In this document: positions 7,656 through 15,420 of the stretch, in pieces
How positions within the stretch are numbered: position 1 is the first letter of the stretch
How the letters are laid out: every line of letters begins with the position of its first letter
NCBI GenBank assembly: GCA_003314535.1
Contig: POSG01000019.1
Location: 1-60,504, forward strand
DNA from: Geobacter sp.
GTDB lineage: Bacteria; Desulfobacterota; Desulfuromonadia; Geobacterales; Geobacteraceae
Direction of reading: 5' to 3'
DNA: 60,504 nt
Translations under genes and position numbers: made by a program
Notes under the pieces: generated by a model
Seen by the model: the letters and a program-made list of their open reading frames with translations, nothing else
Databases searched by the model: none
Told to the model about the DNA's origin: nothing

Positions 7656-8576
7656 ATGGCAATGGAATACCAACGATCCATTCGGCAGCCTTCGCAACGC
7701 AAAGTCATCTTTTTCCTGGTCCTGACAACCATGCTCTGGGGCGGAAGCTTCGTATTCAACAAGATCGGATTCCGCGAACTGCCTCCGGTTACGTTCCTAT
7801 TTTACCGTTTTTCCCTTGCGGCAGCCATGATGAGCCTGGTCTGCGTCAACAGGCTGCGCCGCACGGACCGCACCACCATAGCCAAGGGCATCAAGGTCGG
7901 CCTTGCGCTCCTTGCAGCCAATCTCTCGTTCGTGGTTGGCCTGGACGGGACGACCGTGGCGCGCGCCGCCTTCCTCAACAACCTGTTCGTCCTGTTCGTT
8001 CCACTCTTGGGATTCCTTCTCTGGAGGGACAGAATCGGCCGTCTCCTCGTGGGCGGCATACTGCTGGCTGTTTCAGGCCTGTGGATGCTGGCCCATGGCG
8101 GCGCATCGGGCTTCAGCCGCGGCGACCTGCTGTCCACGCTGTGCGCCTTCTGCATCGCCATCCACATCCTGGCCGTCTCTAAGCTGCTCAAAGACGAAGA
8201 CGTCTACCTGGTAACATTATTCCAGCTGACAACGGTGGCAATCGCAGGGGGGATCCTGAGCCTTCTCTTCGCGACGCCTTTGAAGCCGATCGGAGCCGTC
8301 ACCTGGGGATCTTTGATATATTGCGCAGTATTCCCGACCATTCTCTGCTTTACCATCCAGAACACATACCAGCGTTATACCACGCCTGCCCAAGCCGGGC
8401 TTGCCTATACGCTCGACCCCGTCTGGAGCCTGGTCGGCGGCATGCTCATCCTGGGCGAAAGGCTCACGGCCGGGGAATGGCTCGGCTGCGGCCTGATCTT
8501 CGCAGGAGTGGTGGTACCGGTGGGAATTTCCAGGATCCTGGAACGTAAGGCCATTTCTGCATATCGGAAAGGCTGA
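7656..8576 (+). CDS. DMT-superfamily (EamA) transporter
   Basis: An inner-membrane permease of about 306 residues with ten predicted hydrophobic helices in two EamA repeats. The first repeat begins with the hallmark TTMLWGGSFVFNKIGFRELPPVTFLFYRF, and the second with CAFCIAIHILAVSKLLKD; the C-terminal repeat ends LGERLTAGEWLGCGLIFAGVVV, another EamA signature. Members export amino acids, nucleotides or other metabolites; the substrate cannot be told here, though its position after an aminotransferase would suit an amino-acid exporter. The ATG at 7656 is chosen because translation from 7560 would cross a 14-base GC hairpin and add an Arg-rich stretch foreign to the family. It converges with msrB, with only four bases between stops. 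Confidence 0.88.
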   Translation: MAMEYQRSIRQPSQRKVIFFLVLTTMLWGGSFVFNKIGFRELPPVTFLFYRFSLAAAMMSLVCVNRLRRTDRTTIAKGIKVGLALLAANLSFVVGLDGTTVARAAFLNNLFVLFVPLLGFLLWRDRIGRLLVGGILLAVSGLWMLAHGGASGFSRGDLLSTLCAFCIAIHILAVSKLLKDEDVYLVTLFQLTTVAIAGGILSLLFATPLKPIGAVTWGSLIYCAVFPTILCFTIQNTYQRYTTPAQAGLAYTLDPVWSLVGGMLILGERLTAGEWLGCGLIFAGVVVPVGISRILERKAISAYRKG

Positions 8577-8580
8577 CCCC

Positions 8581-9150
8581 TCATTTGGCCCTGACGAATT
8601 TCAAAGCAGCGGAATTCATGCAGTAGCGCAGGCCGGTCGGCTTGGGGCCGTCGCTGAACACATGGCCGAGGTGTGCCTCGCAACGGCTGCAAAGCACTTC
8701 CGTCCTGCTGATTGACAGGCTGTTGTCCGGCCTGGTGATTATATTCTCCTGCGCGACCGGCCGCCAGAAACTGGGCCACCCGGTTCCGGACTCGTATTTG
8801 GCATCGGAGCTGAACAGGTCCAGGTCGCAGCAGACACAGCGGTAGACACCTTTCTCATGGTTGTTCCAGTAAGCGTTGGCAAAAGGCTTCTCCGTTCCTT
8901 TCCTGCGAGTAACGTAATACTGCTCCGAAGTGAGCTGCCGTCGCCATTCCTCATCGCTCTTGAGAATTCTCGAGGTCATGACATATCCTTTCCGCTCCAC
9001 GGAAAATACCCTGATACGGTGGGACGCACCCCCTCTTCCCACTGCCTCGACGGGGCCCGCCACCACGTTTGCGACTCCCGGCGACAAAACTACGCTTGCT
9101 GCGGCAAGAAACGCGCACATCGCCACTACGCCGCGAAATCGGATTTGCAC
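8581..9150 (-). CDS. msrB: Exported peptide-methionine (R)-S-oxide reductase
   Basis: MsrB reduces the R form of methionine sulfoxide in proteins. The SelR domain occupies the last 130 residues: zinc-binding pairs CVCC and CSRC, the substrate block [36 protein letters not shown] with the catalytic Cys in RYC. The catalytic position is Cys, not selenocysteine. An N-terminal hydrophobic stretch (about residues 9-30) is a signal peptide or membrane anchor, so this form works outside the cytoplasm. The GTG at 9150 has GGGGAGG with 5-base spacing; a GTG two codons earlier overlaps the SD. A usual cytoplasmic MsrB is about 130-150 residues, so the extension is the exported part. Confidence 0.93.
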   Translation of the reverse strand: MQIRFRGVVAMCAFLAAASVVLSPGVANVVAGPVEAVGRGGASHRIRVFSVERKGYVMTSRILKSDEEWRRQLTSEQYYVTRRKGTEKPFANAYWNNHEKGVYRCVCCDLDLFSSDAKYESGTGWPSFWRPVAQENIITRPDNSLSISRTEVLCSRCEAHLGHVFSDGPKPTGLRYCMNSAALKFVRAK

Positions 9151-9183
9151 GAACACCTCCCCGGAAATTCGGACGGCCCGGCC

Positions 9184-9591
9184 TCAGCGACTCCGGTCCA
9201 GATCCATTCGAACCTTGAGAATTCCGGGTTTCGGATAATTATATCCCGGAATCTTCGCTTCAACATCGCTCTTTATCAGATCGCTCCGCAATTCCCACTT
9301 GCGGCCGTCAAGGCTTGCCCATTCCCGGTAGACGAATACCGGCCGTGACGTGGTCAGGGTGACATCGGCGGTCGCCGGCTGGGAGAAAAGCGTTCCTTCG
9401 ATGGCAATCGTAAAACTGATCGGCTGGCCGGGCTCGAACAGCAGTATGTAGTCCTTGTCGGTAATGGGATCACCGAAGCGGATCACCGGCAGCTTGGCCA
9501 GGTCGTCGTATGAAGGGACAGGCCCGGCAGCCTCGGCAGCAAACCCGGTGGAGACGAGACAGAAAAGAATTATCATAAACGCCATTTTCAT
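9184..9591 (-). CDS. Small exported protein of unknown function
   Basis: A 135-residue protein with a clear signal peptide (hydrophobic MAFMIILFCLVSTGF, cleavage near AEAAG). The rest is predicted beta-rich and contains FTIAIEGTLFSQPATADVTLTTSRPVFVYREWASLDGRKW, reminiscent of small periplasmic beta-sandwich proteins. I do not recognise the family. The start chosen is the second of two adjacent ATGs, 6 bases after AAGGAGAG. It lies 33 bases upstream of msrB on the same strand and could be co-transcribed with it. Confidence 0.7.
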   Translation of the reverse strand: MKMAFMIILFCLVSTGFAAEAAGPVPSYDDLAKLPVIRFGDPITDKDYILLFEPGQPISFTIAIEGTLFSQPATADVTLTTSRPVFVYREWASLDGRKWELRSDLIKSDVEAKIPGYNYPKPGILKVRMDLDRSR

Positions 9592-9799
9592 CATTTCTCT
9601 CCTTGCATGAATAAAATCGTCAGGAATGATCCTATTCGGCACACCTTCCAAGCTTCGTCTGCTCTGCCTGACCGCCGGAATTCCCGAACCAGGGCGCCAG
9701 TATATCACGGAGCTGTTCAATGGAAATGAAAAAGTGCTTTCAGCTCTGCCACTTCCGGTTCCGTCATGCTTGACCTGCGTGCATCCACGGAGGAGTCTG

Positions 9800-9828
9800 T
9801 TGACTGAGGCAGATGCTTTGTTTATAGT
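9800..9828 (+). promoter_or_regulatory. Sigma-70 promoter of the M16 peptidase operon
   Basis: TTGACT at 9800-9805, a 17-base spacer and TATAGT at 9823-9828 give a near-consensus promoter 37 bases before the ATG of the first M16 gene. Confidence 0.65.
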
Positions 9829-9864
9829 TTATCCACAGATAGCCAATTACGAAAGAGGTCCGGC

Positions 9865-11358
9865 ATGAAAAGATCGCATCGCATTGCCCTGTTCGCAACC
9901 GTGTTCCTGGTAACCGCCGCCACCACGCTCGCAGCAGGCCTGGAGGACAGGGTCAGGGAGCACACGCTGAAAAACGGCATAAAAATCCTCCTGGTGGAAC
10001 GCCATGCCTCTCCGACCGTCGCAGCATGGATCCGCTTCAAGGTCGGCAGCGTGGACGAGAGGAGCGACGAGCGGGGCATAGCCCACCTGCTGGAGCACAT
10101 GCTCTTCAAGGGGACCAGGACCCTGGGAACACGCAATTATGGGAAGGAAAAACCGATCCTGGACAGGATCGAAACCGTTGCCGAATCGCTCATGGCTGAA
10201 AAGCTGAAAAGGGACAAGGCGGACAGGAACAAGATCATGGAACTATCCCGCGACCTGGCGGCTCTTGAGGCTGAAGCGGGCAAATTTGCGGTTAAGAATG
10301 AGATTTCGGAGATATATTCCAGAAACGGCGGCGTCAATGACAACGCCTTCACCACCAAGGACAACACCGCCTACATGGTCAGCCTTCCCTCCAACAAGCT
10401 GGAGCTTTGGGCCGCAATCGAATCCGACCGCATGCGCAATGCGGTCCTCAGGGAATTCTACACAGAGCGAAGCGTGGTCATGGAAGAGCGGAGGCGCTCC
10501 TATGACGCCAACCCTGAGGGAAAGCTGTATGAATCTTTCCTTGCCGCTGCATACGTGGCCCACCCCTACGGCCAGCCGACAATCGGCTGGATGTCCGACA
10601 TCGCGAACCTGTCCCGAAACAAGACCGAATCGTTCTTCCACCGCTACTACGCCCCTGCCAACGCGATTGTCGCGATCATCGGCGACATTGACCCGGACAA
10701 GACCATTGCCTTGGTCGAACAATACTTCGGATCGATTCCACCGGGAGTGCCCGTCCCGCCCGTTGCGGCCGACGAACCGCGCCAGCCGGGAGAACGCAGG
10801 GTCGAGATCGTGGAAGATGCCGAACCGCAGCTGCTGATCGGTTTCCACAAACCGACCCTGCCGGAGAGGGACGATTACGTCTTCGACGTGATCACCATGA
10901 TCCTGGCCGACGGCAAAACTTCCCGGCTCTATAAGAAACTGGTGGTGGAAAAGCAGCTGGCTGCCGACATTTCCGCATTTTCCGCACCGGGAAGCAGGTA
11001 TCCCAACGTGTTCGTGATCGCGGCCACGCCCCGCAGCCCGCACACGGCAAAGGAAGTCGAGGAAGCCATATACGGAGAGCTTGATCTCCTCAAGAGGGAG
11101 CCGGTTACCGCCACGGAGCTGCAGCAGGTACTGAACAAGCTGGAAGCGGACGAAATCCAGGGCATGAGCTCCAACAGCGGGCTGGCCAACCGGCTGACCG
11201 AGTACGAAGCGATTGCCGGCACCTGGCGTTACCTTGTCGAACATCGGCGCAAGGTAGCAACAATAACCGCAGCCGACGTGTCTGCTGTTGCCCTGAAATA
11301 CCTGGTGCGGGAAAACCGCACAGTCGCAACCTTGACCAAGCGGGAGAATGCCAAATGA
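9865..11358 (+). CDS. M16 family zinc peptidase, active subunit
   Basis: A 497-residue exported zinc protease of the pitrilysin/PqqL type. A signal peptide covers residues 1-24. The inverted zinc motif HLLEHMLFKGT (His74, Glu77, His78) and the downstream Glu in the ERSVVMEERR helix form the active site. The C-terminal M16 domain carries PYGQPTIGW and the RYYAPANAIVAIIGDID motifs. Gene pairs of one HxxEH protein and one without are standard for bacterial two-chain M16B proteases (family knowledge), and the next gene, overlapping by 4 bases, is the inactive partner. Substrates are probably unfolded periplasmic peptides. The middle segment 115-145, charged and Lys-rich, is an insertion relative to short members. 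Confidence 0.92.
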   Translation: MKRSHRIALFATVFLVTAATTLAAGLEDRVREHTLKNGIKILLVERHASPTVAAWIRFKVGSVDERSDERGIAHLLEHMLFKGTRTLGTRNYGKEKPILDRIETVAESLMAEKLKRDKADRNKIMELSRDLAALEAEAGKFAVKNEISEIYSRNGGVNDNAFTTKDNTAYMVSLPSNKLELWAAIESDRMRNAVLREFYTERSVVMEERRRSYDANPEGKLYESFLAAAYVAHPYGQPTIGWMSDIANLSRNKTESFFHRYYAPANAIVAIIGDIDPDKTIALVEQYFGSIPPGVPVPPVAADEPRQPGERRVEIVEDAEPQLLIGFHKPTLPERDDYVFDVITMILADGKTSRLYKKLVVEKQLAADISAFSAPGSRYPNVFVIAATPRSPHTAKEVEEAIYGELDLLKREPVTATELQQVLNKLEADEIQGMSSNSGLANRLTEYEAIAGTWRYLVEHRRKVATITAADVSAVALKYLVRENRTVATLTKRENAK

Positions 11359-12776
11359 AAATACTCTTAACGTTGTTATTCCTGCTCATGTCATCCATCT
11401 CCACCGCTGGAGCGGAGCAAGCTGTTTCTCCCGACCCAAGAACCATGAACTTCCGCCCCCTTTCATTCGAGGTGCCCACGGCTGAACGCCAGGTACTGGG
11501 AAACGGCATGATCGTCTATCTCCTGGAAGACCGGGAATTGCCCATGGTGACCATCCAGGCCTATATTGCCACGGGAAGCTCCTATGATCCCCCGGACCAG
11601 TCAGGACTCGCCCTGCTTACCGGCGCCGTTCTGAGGGGAGGTGGCACATCCTCCATCTCGGCGGAGAAGCTTGACGACGAACTGGAATTCATGGCCTCTT
11701 CCATCGAATCCGGCATCGGCCCGGACTCCGGATCGGTGTCCATGAGTTGCCTCACCAAGAACCTCGGCCGTACCCTGGAGCTCTTCTCCCAGGTCATGAC
11801 TGCCCCCGTGTTCCGGGAGGATCGCGTTGAGCAGGGCAAGAACCGGGCAATCGAGGCCATTCGCCGCCAGAACGACGACCCGAAGGAACTGGCTGACCGC
11901 GAACTGCGAAAAGCCATATACTTCGGCCACCCATTGGGCCGCTTCCCGACCATCCCCTCCATAAGCTCCATAACCCGTGCCGACCTGGTTGCATTCCACC
12001 GGCGTTATTTCCATCCCAACGGAACCATACTGGCGGTGTCGGGTGATTTCGACAAGAGGGAGATGCTTGCAATGCTGAAGAAAGCGTTCGCGGGCTGGAA
12101 AAGAGAAAAGCCGGATCTGCCCGGGATACGGCAGCCATCACCTGCCCTGAAGAAAGCGGTGTATTTCGTGGAGAGGGATATCGACCAATCGGTCATACGG
12201 ATGGGTCACCTCGGAATTGAAAAGAACAACCCGGATCTTTACGCTGTAACAGTGATGAACGCCATCCTGGGCGGAAACGGCTTCAGCTCACGGATGATGG
12301 ACCAGATACGCTCCAAAGAGGGGCTCGCCTATAATGTGGCGAGCTTTTTCCAACCGGGGAGACGCTTCCCCGGCACTTTCGAAGCCGAAACGGAAACCAA
12401 GGCAGCCACGACGGTCCGCACCATAGGGTTGATGGACGGAATCATCCGGGACATGACCCAGAAGCAGGTCACCGGGCAGGAACTCTCCCTGGCAAAGGAC
12501 TCGATCATCAACTCCTTCATCTTTGCCTTCACCAACGCAGCCTCAGTGGTCAATCAGCGCGCCCGGCTGGAATTCTACGGCTACCCCAGGGGATACCTGG
12601 AAAATTATCGGGACAATATCGCCAGGGTAACCAGGGAAGATGTTCTGCGGGTTGCCAGGAAATACCTCCGGCCGGAAGAGATGATCCTCGTGGTGGTGGG
12701 AGACCGGAAGAAATTCGACAAGCCGCTTGCCACGGTGGGAAAAGTCACGGAGATCGTGCCGGATTCCGGCAATTGA
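11355..12776 (+). CDS. M16 family peptidase-like protein, non-catalytic partner
   Basis: A 473-residue exported homologue of its upstream neighbour without the HxxEH zinc motif; at the same place it reads SGLALLTGAVLRGGGTSSISAEKLDDEL. The domain otherwise has M16 features: FHRRYFHPNGTILAVSGDFD, ILGGNGFSSRMMDQIRSKEGLAYNVASFF (the substrate-binding R/Y block), and the C-terminal VRVARKYLRPEEMILVVVGD-like ending. The signal peptide is residues 1-21. Start ATG overlaps the stop of the active subunit (ATGA), which suggests translational coupling for a 1:1 complex. A GC-rich stem (12793-12830) follows. Confidence 0.9.
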   Translation: MKILLTLLFLLMSSISTAGAEQAVSPDPRTMNFRPLSFEVPTAERQVLGNGMIVYLLEDRELPMVTIQAYIATGSSYDPPDQSGLALLTGAVLRGGGTSSISAEKLDDELEFMASSIESGIGPDSGSVSMSCLTKNLGRTLELFSQVMTAPVFREDRVEQGKNRAIEAIRRQNDDPKELADRELRKAIYFGHPLGRFPTIPSISSITRADLVAFHRRYFHPNGTILAVSGDFDKREMLAMLKKAFAGWKREKPDLPGIRQPSPALKKAVYFVERDIDQSVIRMGHLGIEKNNPDLYAVTVMNAILGGNGFSSRMMDQIRSKEGLAYNVASFFQPGRRFPGTFEAETETKAATTVRTIGLMDGIIRDMTQKQVTGQELSLAKDSIINSFIFAFTNAASVVNQRARLEFYGYPRGYLENYRDNIARVTREDVLRVARKYLRPEEMILVVVGDRKKFDKPLATVGKVTEIVPDSGN

Positions 12777-12792
12777 AAACGGAGGTTTTTAT

Positions 12793-12830
12793 CCGGAGGC
12801 CTTGCTTGCCAAGAGACCCTAGGCCTCCGG
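12793..12830 (+). terminator. Stem-loop after the M16 pair
   Basis: A perfect 10-base inverted repeat, CCGGAGGCCT and AGGCCTCCGG, with an 18-base loop, itself nested in a GGAGG/CCTCC pair. No T-run follows. Confidence 0.5.
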
Positions 12831-12970
12831 ACCTCCCTATGGATGCCGGCCGGAAGATGTGATCACGCTGAATCGGGAATGTGCGCTGCCGGCAGGAAAC
12901 TTTCCCTCTTTTTTGTGATCCGAATCCGGTTTTCGTGACTCAAGTCAAGGATAACTCCGCGATTTATCGT

Positions 12971-12997
12971 TAAAGTGGCATCAAGTTCTGCCGATAA
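12971..12997 (+). promoter_or_regulatory. FliA (sigma-28) type promoter 1
   Basis: TAAA at 12971-12974, exactly 15 bases, then GCCGATAA at 12990-12997. This is a perfect match to the flagellar sigma-28 consensus TAAA-N15-GCCGATAA. It is followed not by a gene but by about 95 bases that end in a strong terminator. Confidence 0.75.
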
Positions 12998-13002
12998 GAA
13001 TA

Positions 13003-13099
13003 GCAAAAGCAGAACGAACAAGTCTTCCAGCACGGTCTAAGCCATTTGGACCGTCCTCCTCCATGCGCGGCTTCACCTCCTCCGGGGCCGCGCTTTTTT
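13003..13099 (+). ncRNA. Candidate FliA-dependent small RNA 1
   Basis: The unit from the sigma-28 promoter to the terminator is about 97 bases and has no plausible reading frame. Its structure: an internal hairpin between GGTC (13034-13037) and GGACC (13048-13052 region), a single-stranded CCTCCTCC at 13055-13062, and a terminal stem GCGCGGC (13065-13071) with GCCGCGC (13087-13093) followed by six T. The terminator loop again carries CCTCCTCC (13076-13083). CCUCCUCC is the complement of a Shine-Dalgarno, as in other loop-exposed regulatory small RNAs. A second unit of the same layout begins 110 bases downstream. Transcription start is inferred from promoter spacing. Confidence 0.55.
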
Positions 13100-13184
13100 G
13101 CGTCTCGATTATCCGTACCTTCGCAACATGCCGCATTAAGCGGCGTACGCCCGATTCTTCCCCCCCTTTTTTCCATTAAAACCC

Positions 13185-13211
13185 TAAAGTTGAGTACGGC
13201 CCGGACGATAA
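13185..13211 (+). promoter_or_regulatory. FliA (sigma-28) type promoter 2
   Basis: TAAA at 13185-13188, 15 bases, then GACGATAA at 13204-13211: one mismatch to the sigma-28 consensus. The following bases, AAGAAT then ACAAA, also resemble those after promoter 1 (AAGAATAGCAAAA), so the two promoters and RNA 5' ends look duplicated. Confidence 0.65.
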
Positions 13212-13216
13212 GAATT

Positions 13217-13315
13217 ACAAAGGACTACAGCGAGAGCAGTCCACGGGTGGTCCGTCGCCAGACGGGCCGCGACCCTCCCTGCGCGGCTTCCATCCCGGGA
13301 GCCGCGCCTTTTTTT
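13217..13315 (+). ncRNA. Candidate FliA-dependent small RNA 2
   Basis: About 99 bases from the second sigma-28 promoter to a strong terminator. Internal stems are suggested by GGACTACAGCGAGAGCAGTCC (GGACT paired with AGTCC) and by GACGG with CCGTC copies in 13239-13266. A pyrimidine-rich CCCTCCCT lies at 13273-13280. The terminal stem is GCGCGGCT (13281-13288) with AGCCGCGC (13300-13307), then C and seven T. The terminator arms GCGCGGC/GCCGCGC are the same as in RNA 1, supporting descent from one ancestor by tandem duplication. No reading frame fits. Confidence 0.55.
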
Positions 13316-13415
13316 CCGGGAAAAACAGGCCTTGCACCCCCCTCTGCTTGCAGCTCCTGCTTTTCACGGTAAGATGGGAGCAAGCCGCACAACTCCCGTC
13401 ATCCGGAGAGCCCGG

Positions 13416-14549
13416 ATGAAACGAACCACCGGCTGCCCGCACATCATGAACAACACCCCATCGTTCCGTTCTATCGAACCCTTCTTTTTCTCCGGCCTGC
13501 TGGACGACCCGGTGCTCCAGGTGCGCATGAAGCCAACGGGCCGCTCCCTCCTTTTTGACTGCGGGCGCATACACCATCTGGCCAAGCGGGTGCTGAAATC
13601 GATTTCCGCCATATTCATCACCCATGCCCACATGGATCATTTCATGGGAATCGACACATTCATCCGCAGCGTCCATGTCTCCCCACGGGAAGTGGAAATT
13701 TTCGGGCCTCCCGGCCTTTCGGACAGGATGTCTGCAAAACTGGCAGGCTACGACTGGAACCTATGCGAGCCATACTGGTGCTCGCTCAGGGTCCACGAGG
13801 TATTTGCCAATCGCCTGGATACACACTTCTTTTCCGGGCCGGAAGGTTTCACCCGCAGTTTCAAGGGAAGCAAGGAGCGCGATGGAAGGGTAATTTTCCG
13901 CAACCGCCTGCTCTCGGTGGAGGCCATGGAATGCGACCACCGGATACCCTCCCTCATGTTCAGGATATCCGAATCGCCCTCTTTCCGGGTTGACGCGAAC
14001 AAGTTGGATAAAGGCGGGCTGCTCGCCGGACCATGGCTTAAGCATTTGAAGAAATGCTTCCATTGCGGCGATCTTGAAAACGAACAACTGCTCGTGACCG
14101 TTCGCGGGGATAATGGGGATTCAAGAGAAACGATGATCAACGGGAGAGTGTTATACGAAAGTATCAGGATGGAAATCGCGCCTGCAAGCATCGGCTATGT
14201 GACCGATATCGGCTTCTCCGACGGCAACTGCGACAAAGTATGCGGCATGCTGTCAAGGGTGACGCTCCTTCTCTGTGAATGCTCTTTCCTTGAAGCGGAC
14301 CGCGACAAGGCGCGAATCTCGCGCCACCTGTGCACCTCCGACGTGAACATCCTGCTGGATCGGCTGAGGCCGGCCTTCTTTTTGCCCATGCACCTGTCCA
14401 AAAGCTACATCCATCGCTGGGACCGGCTCTATGACGAATTTGAAATGCCCCCCGGAGTGACCCTGCTTCGCCTGCCGATGTACCTCACACCCCGGCCTCT
14501 CATCAGCTGCGAGGCAGTCCGGCTCACCCTGCGGCCCGGCAGTTGGTGA
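13416..14549 (+). CDS. Metallo-beta-lactamase-fold hydrolase, ribonuclease Z-like
   Basis: A 377-residue MBL-fold protein. The dinuclear-metal motif is in IFITHAHMDHFMGIDTFIR (about residues 65-85), the second His/Asp positions are in VTDIGFSD (about 255) and the last His is in LPMHLSKSYIHR near 330, consistent with the RNase Z/ElaC group rather than the glyoxalase group. It lacks the compact length of bacterial tRNA 3' endonuclease (about 305), and carries an insertion with CFHCGDLENEQLLV, so tRNA processing is only one possibility. The ATG at 13416 follows GGAG at suitable spacing; an ATG at 13446 is an alternative and the frame is open upstream into small RNA 2. Confidence 0.75.
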   Translation: MKRTTGCPHIMNNTPSFRSIEPFFFSGLLDDPVLQVRMKPTGRSLLFDCGRIHHLAKRVLKSISAIFITHAHMDHFMGIDTFIRSVHVSPREVEIFGPPGLSDRMSAKLAGYDWNLCEPYWCSLRVHEVFANRLDTHFFSGPEGFTRSFKGSKERDGRVIFRNRLLSVEAMECDHRIPSLMFRISESPSFRVDANKLDKGGLLAGPWLKHLKKCFHCGDLENEQLLVTVRGDNGDSRETMINGRVLYESIRMEIAPASIGYVTDIGFSDGNCDKVCGMLSRVTLLLCECSFLEADRDKARISRHLCTSDVNILLDRLRPAFFLPMHLSKSYIHRWDRLYDEFEMPPGVTLLRLPMYLTPRPLISCEAVRLTLRPGSW

Positions 14550-14630
14550 CTTCACCTTCCCACAACACGGGACACCTTGTCCAAAGCGCCTTACCAGGGG
14601 CAACGACATGGTGCGGTCCGCCAAGTCCGC

Positions 14631-15125
14631 TCATACCTTCAAGACCCCTGAAGTGACTTCAATGTGAGTCACCGGTTCACCAAAGAGCGCCCGATGGGCA
14701 ATCACCCTGCCACGGAAAAAAATGGTGTCTCCCGCTGCCGCATTTAAGGGCTCTTCTCCCTTCTTGACGCGGATGACCATTTTCCTCCCATGCCGGTCCT
14801 GGCCTTCACAGCGTATGAACCATTCCTTTTCCCTGACACTGGAAAGCAGCATTTCAAAATCATAATGGTTGCCCAACCGTCCGAAATAACTTTGCCGGTG
14901 CTGCAATCCGCCCTTCGCTGCCTGCCGGATTTCCCGTTCCGCCCGCACAATTACTTTCTCCGCGGTCTTGATTATCTCTTGCGCTTCCGCATCTGCGGCG
15001 CAGTGACTGCGCACAAGGGGCAGCATGGCCCTGCAGGAGTCCAGGAGCAATTGCGCAACTGAAGAATGGCTTTCGTGCTGCATGCCGCTTTCTTCGCCGA
15101 AGATCTTTTTTGAAGGAACACCCAT
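14631..15125 (-). CDS. Protein of unknown function
   Basis: A soluble protein of about 164 residues that I do not recognise. The first half is predicted helical (SSVAQLLLDSCRAMLPLVRSH, EIIKTAEKVIVRAEREIRQAA, a likely coiled coil). The second half alternates charged beta strands (MVIRVKKGEEPLNAAAGDTIFFRGRVIAHRALFGEPVTHIEVTS). The ATG at 15125 follows GGAAAGG; the frame is open further upstream and an internal ATG at MQHESHSS is another possible start. It lies on the minus strand between the MBL-fold gene and the arn operon, divergent from arnT. Confidence 0.6.
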   Translation of the reverse strand: MGVPSKKIFGEESGMQHESHSSVAQLLLDSCRAMLPLVRSHCAADAEAQEIIKTAEKVIVRAEREIRQAAKGGLQHRQSYFGRLGNHYDFEMLLSSVREKEWFIRCEGQDRHGRKMVIRVKKGEEPLNAAAGDTIFFRGRVIAHRALFGEPVTHIEVTSGVLKV

Positions 15126-15420
15126 AAATGAAACCTTTCCAAAGAATTCGCATGACAGGAGCCGCCGGCTCTTCAAAACGTCTTGTACATATGCGGGAAT
15201 TCCCCGAAAGCCCCGCTCCACCCTTAATCAGCCATTACCAGGAGTTTCCGGACTGACATCATCTATAGAATAATAGTATAGCGCGTCGATAAGTTTTACC
15301 AACAAAAAACGGCAAGATAATTTCCCGGTTTCCATCCGCAAACCTGAATAAATTTTCATCCCCCGATATCCCGTCAATGTGGTATATATGTTTGTTTGCA
15401 TTATATTGAGGTAAAGATAG

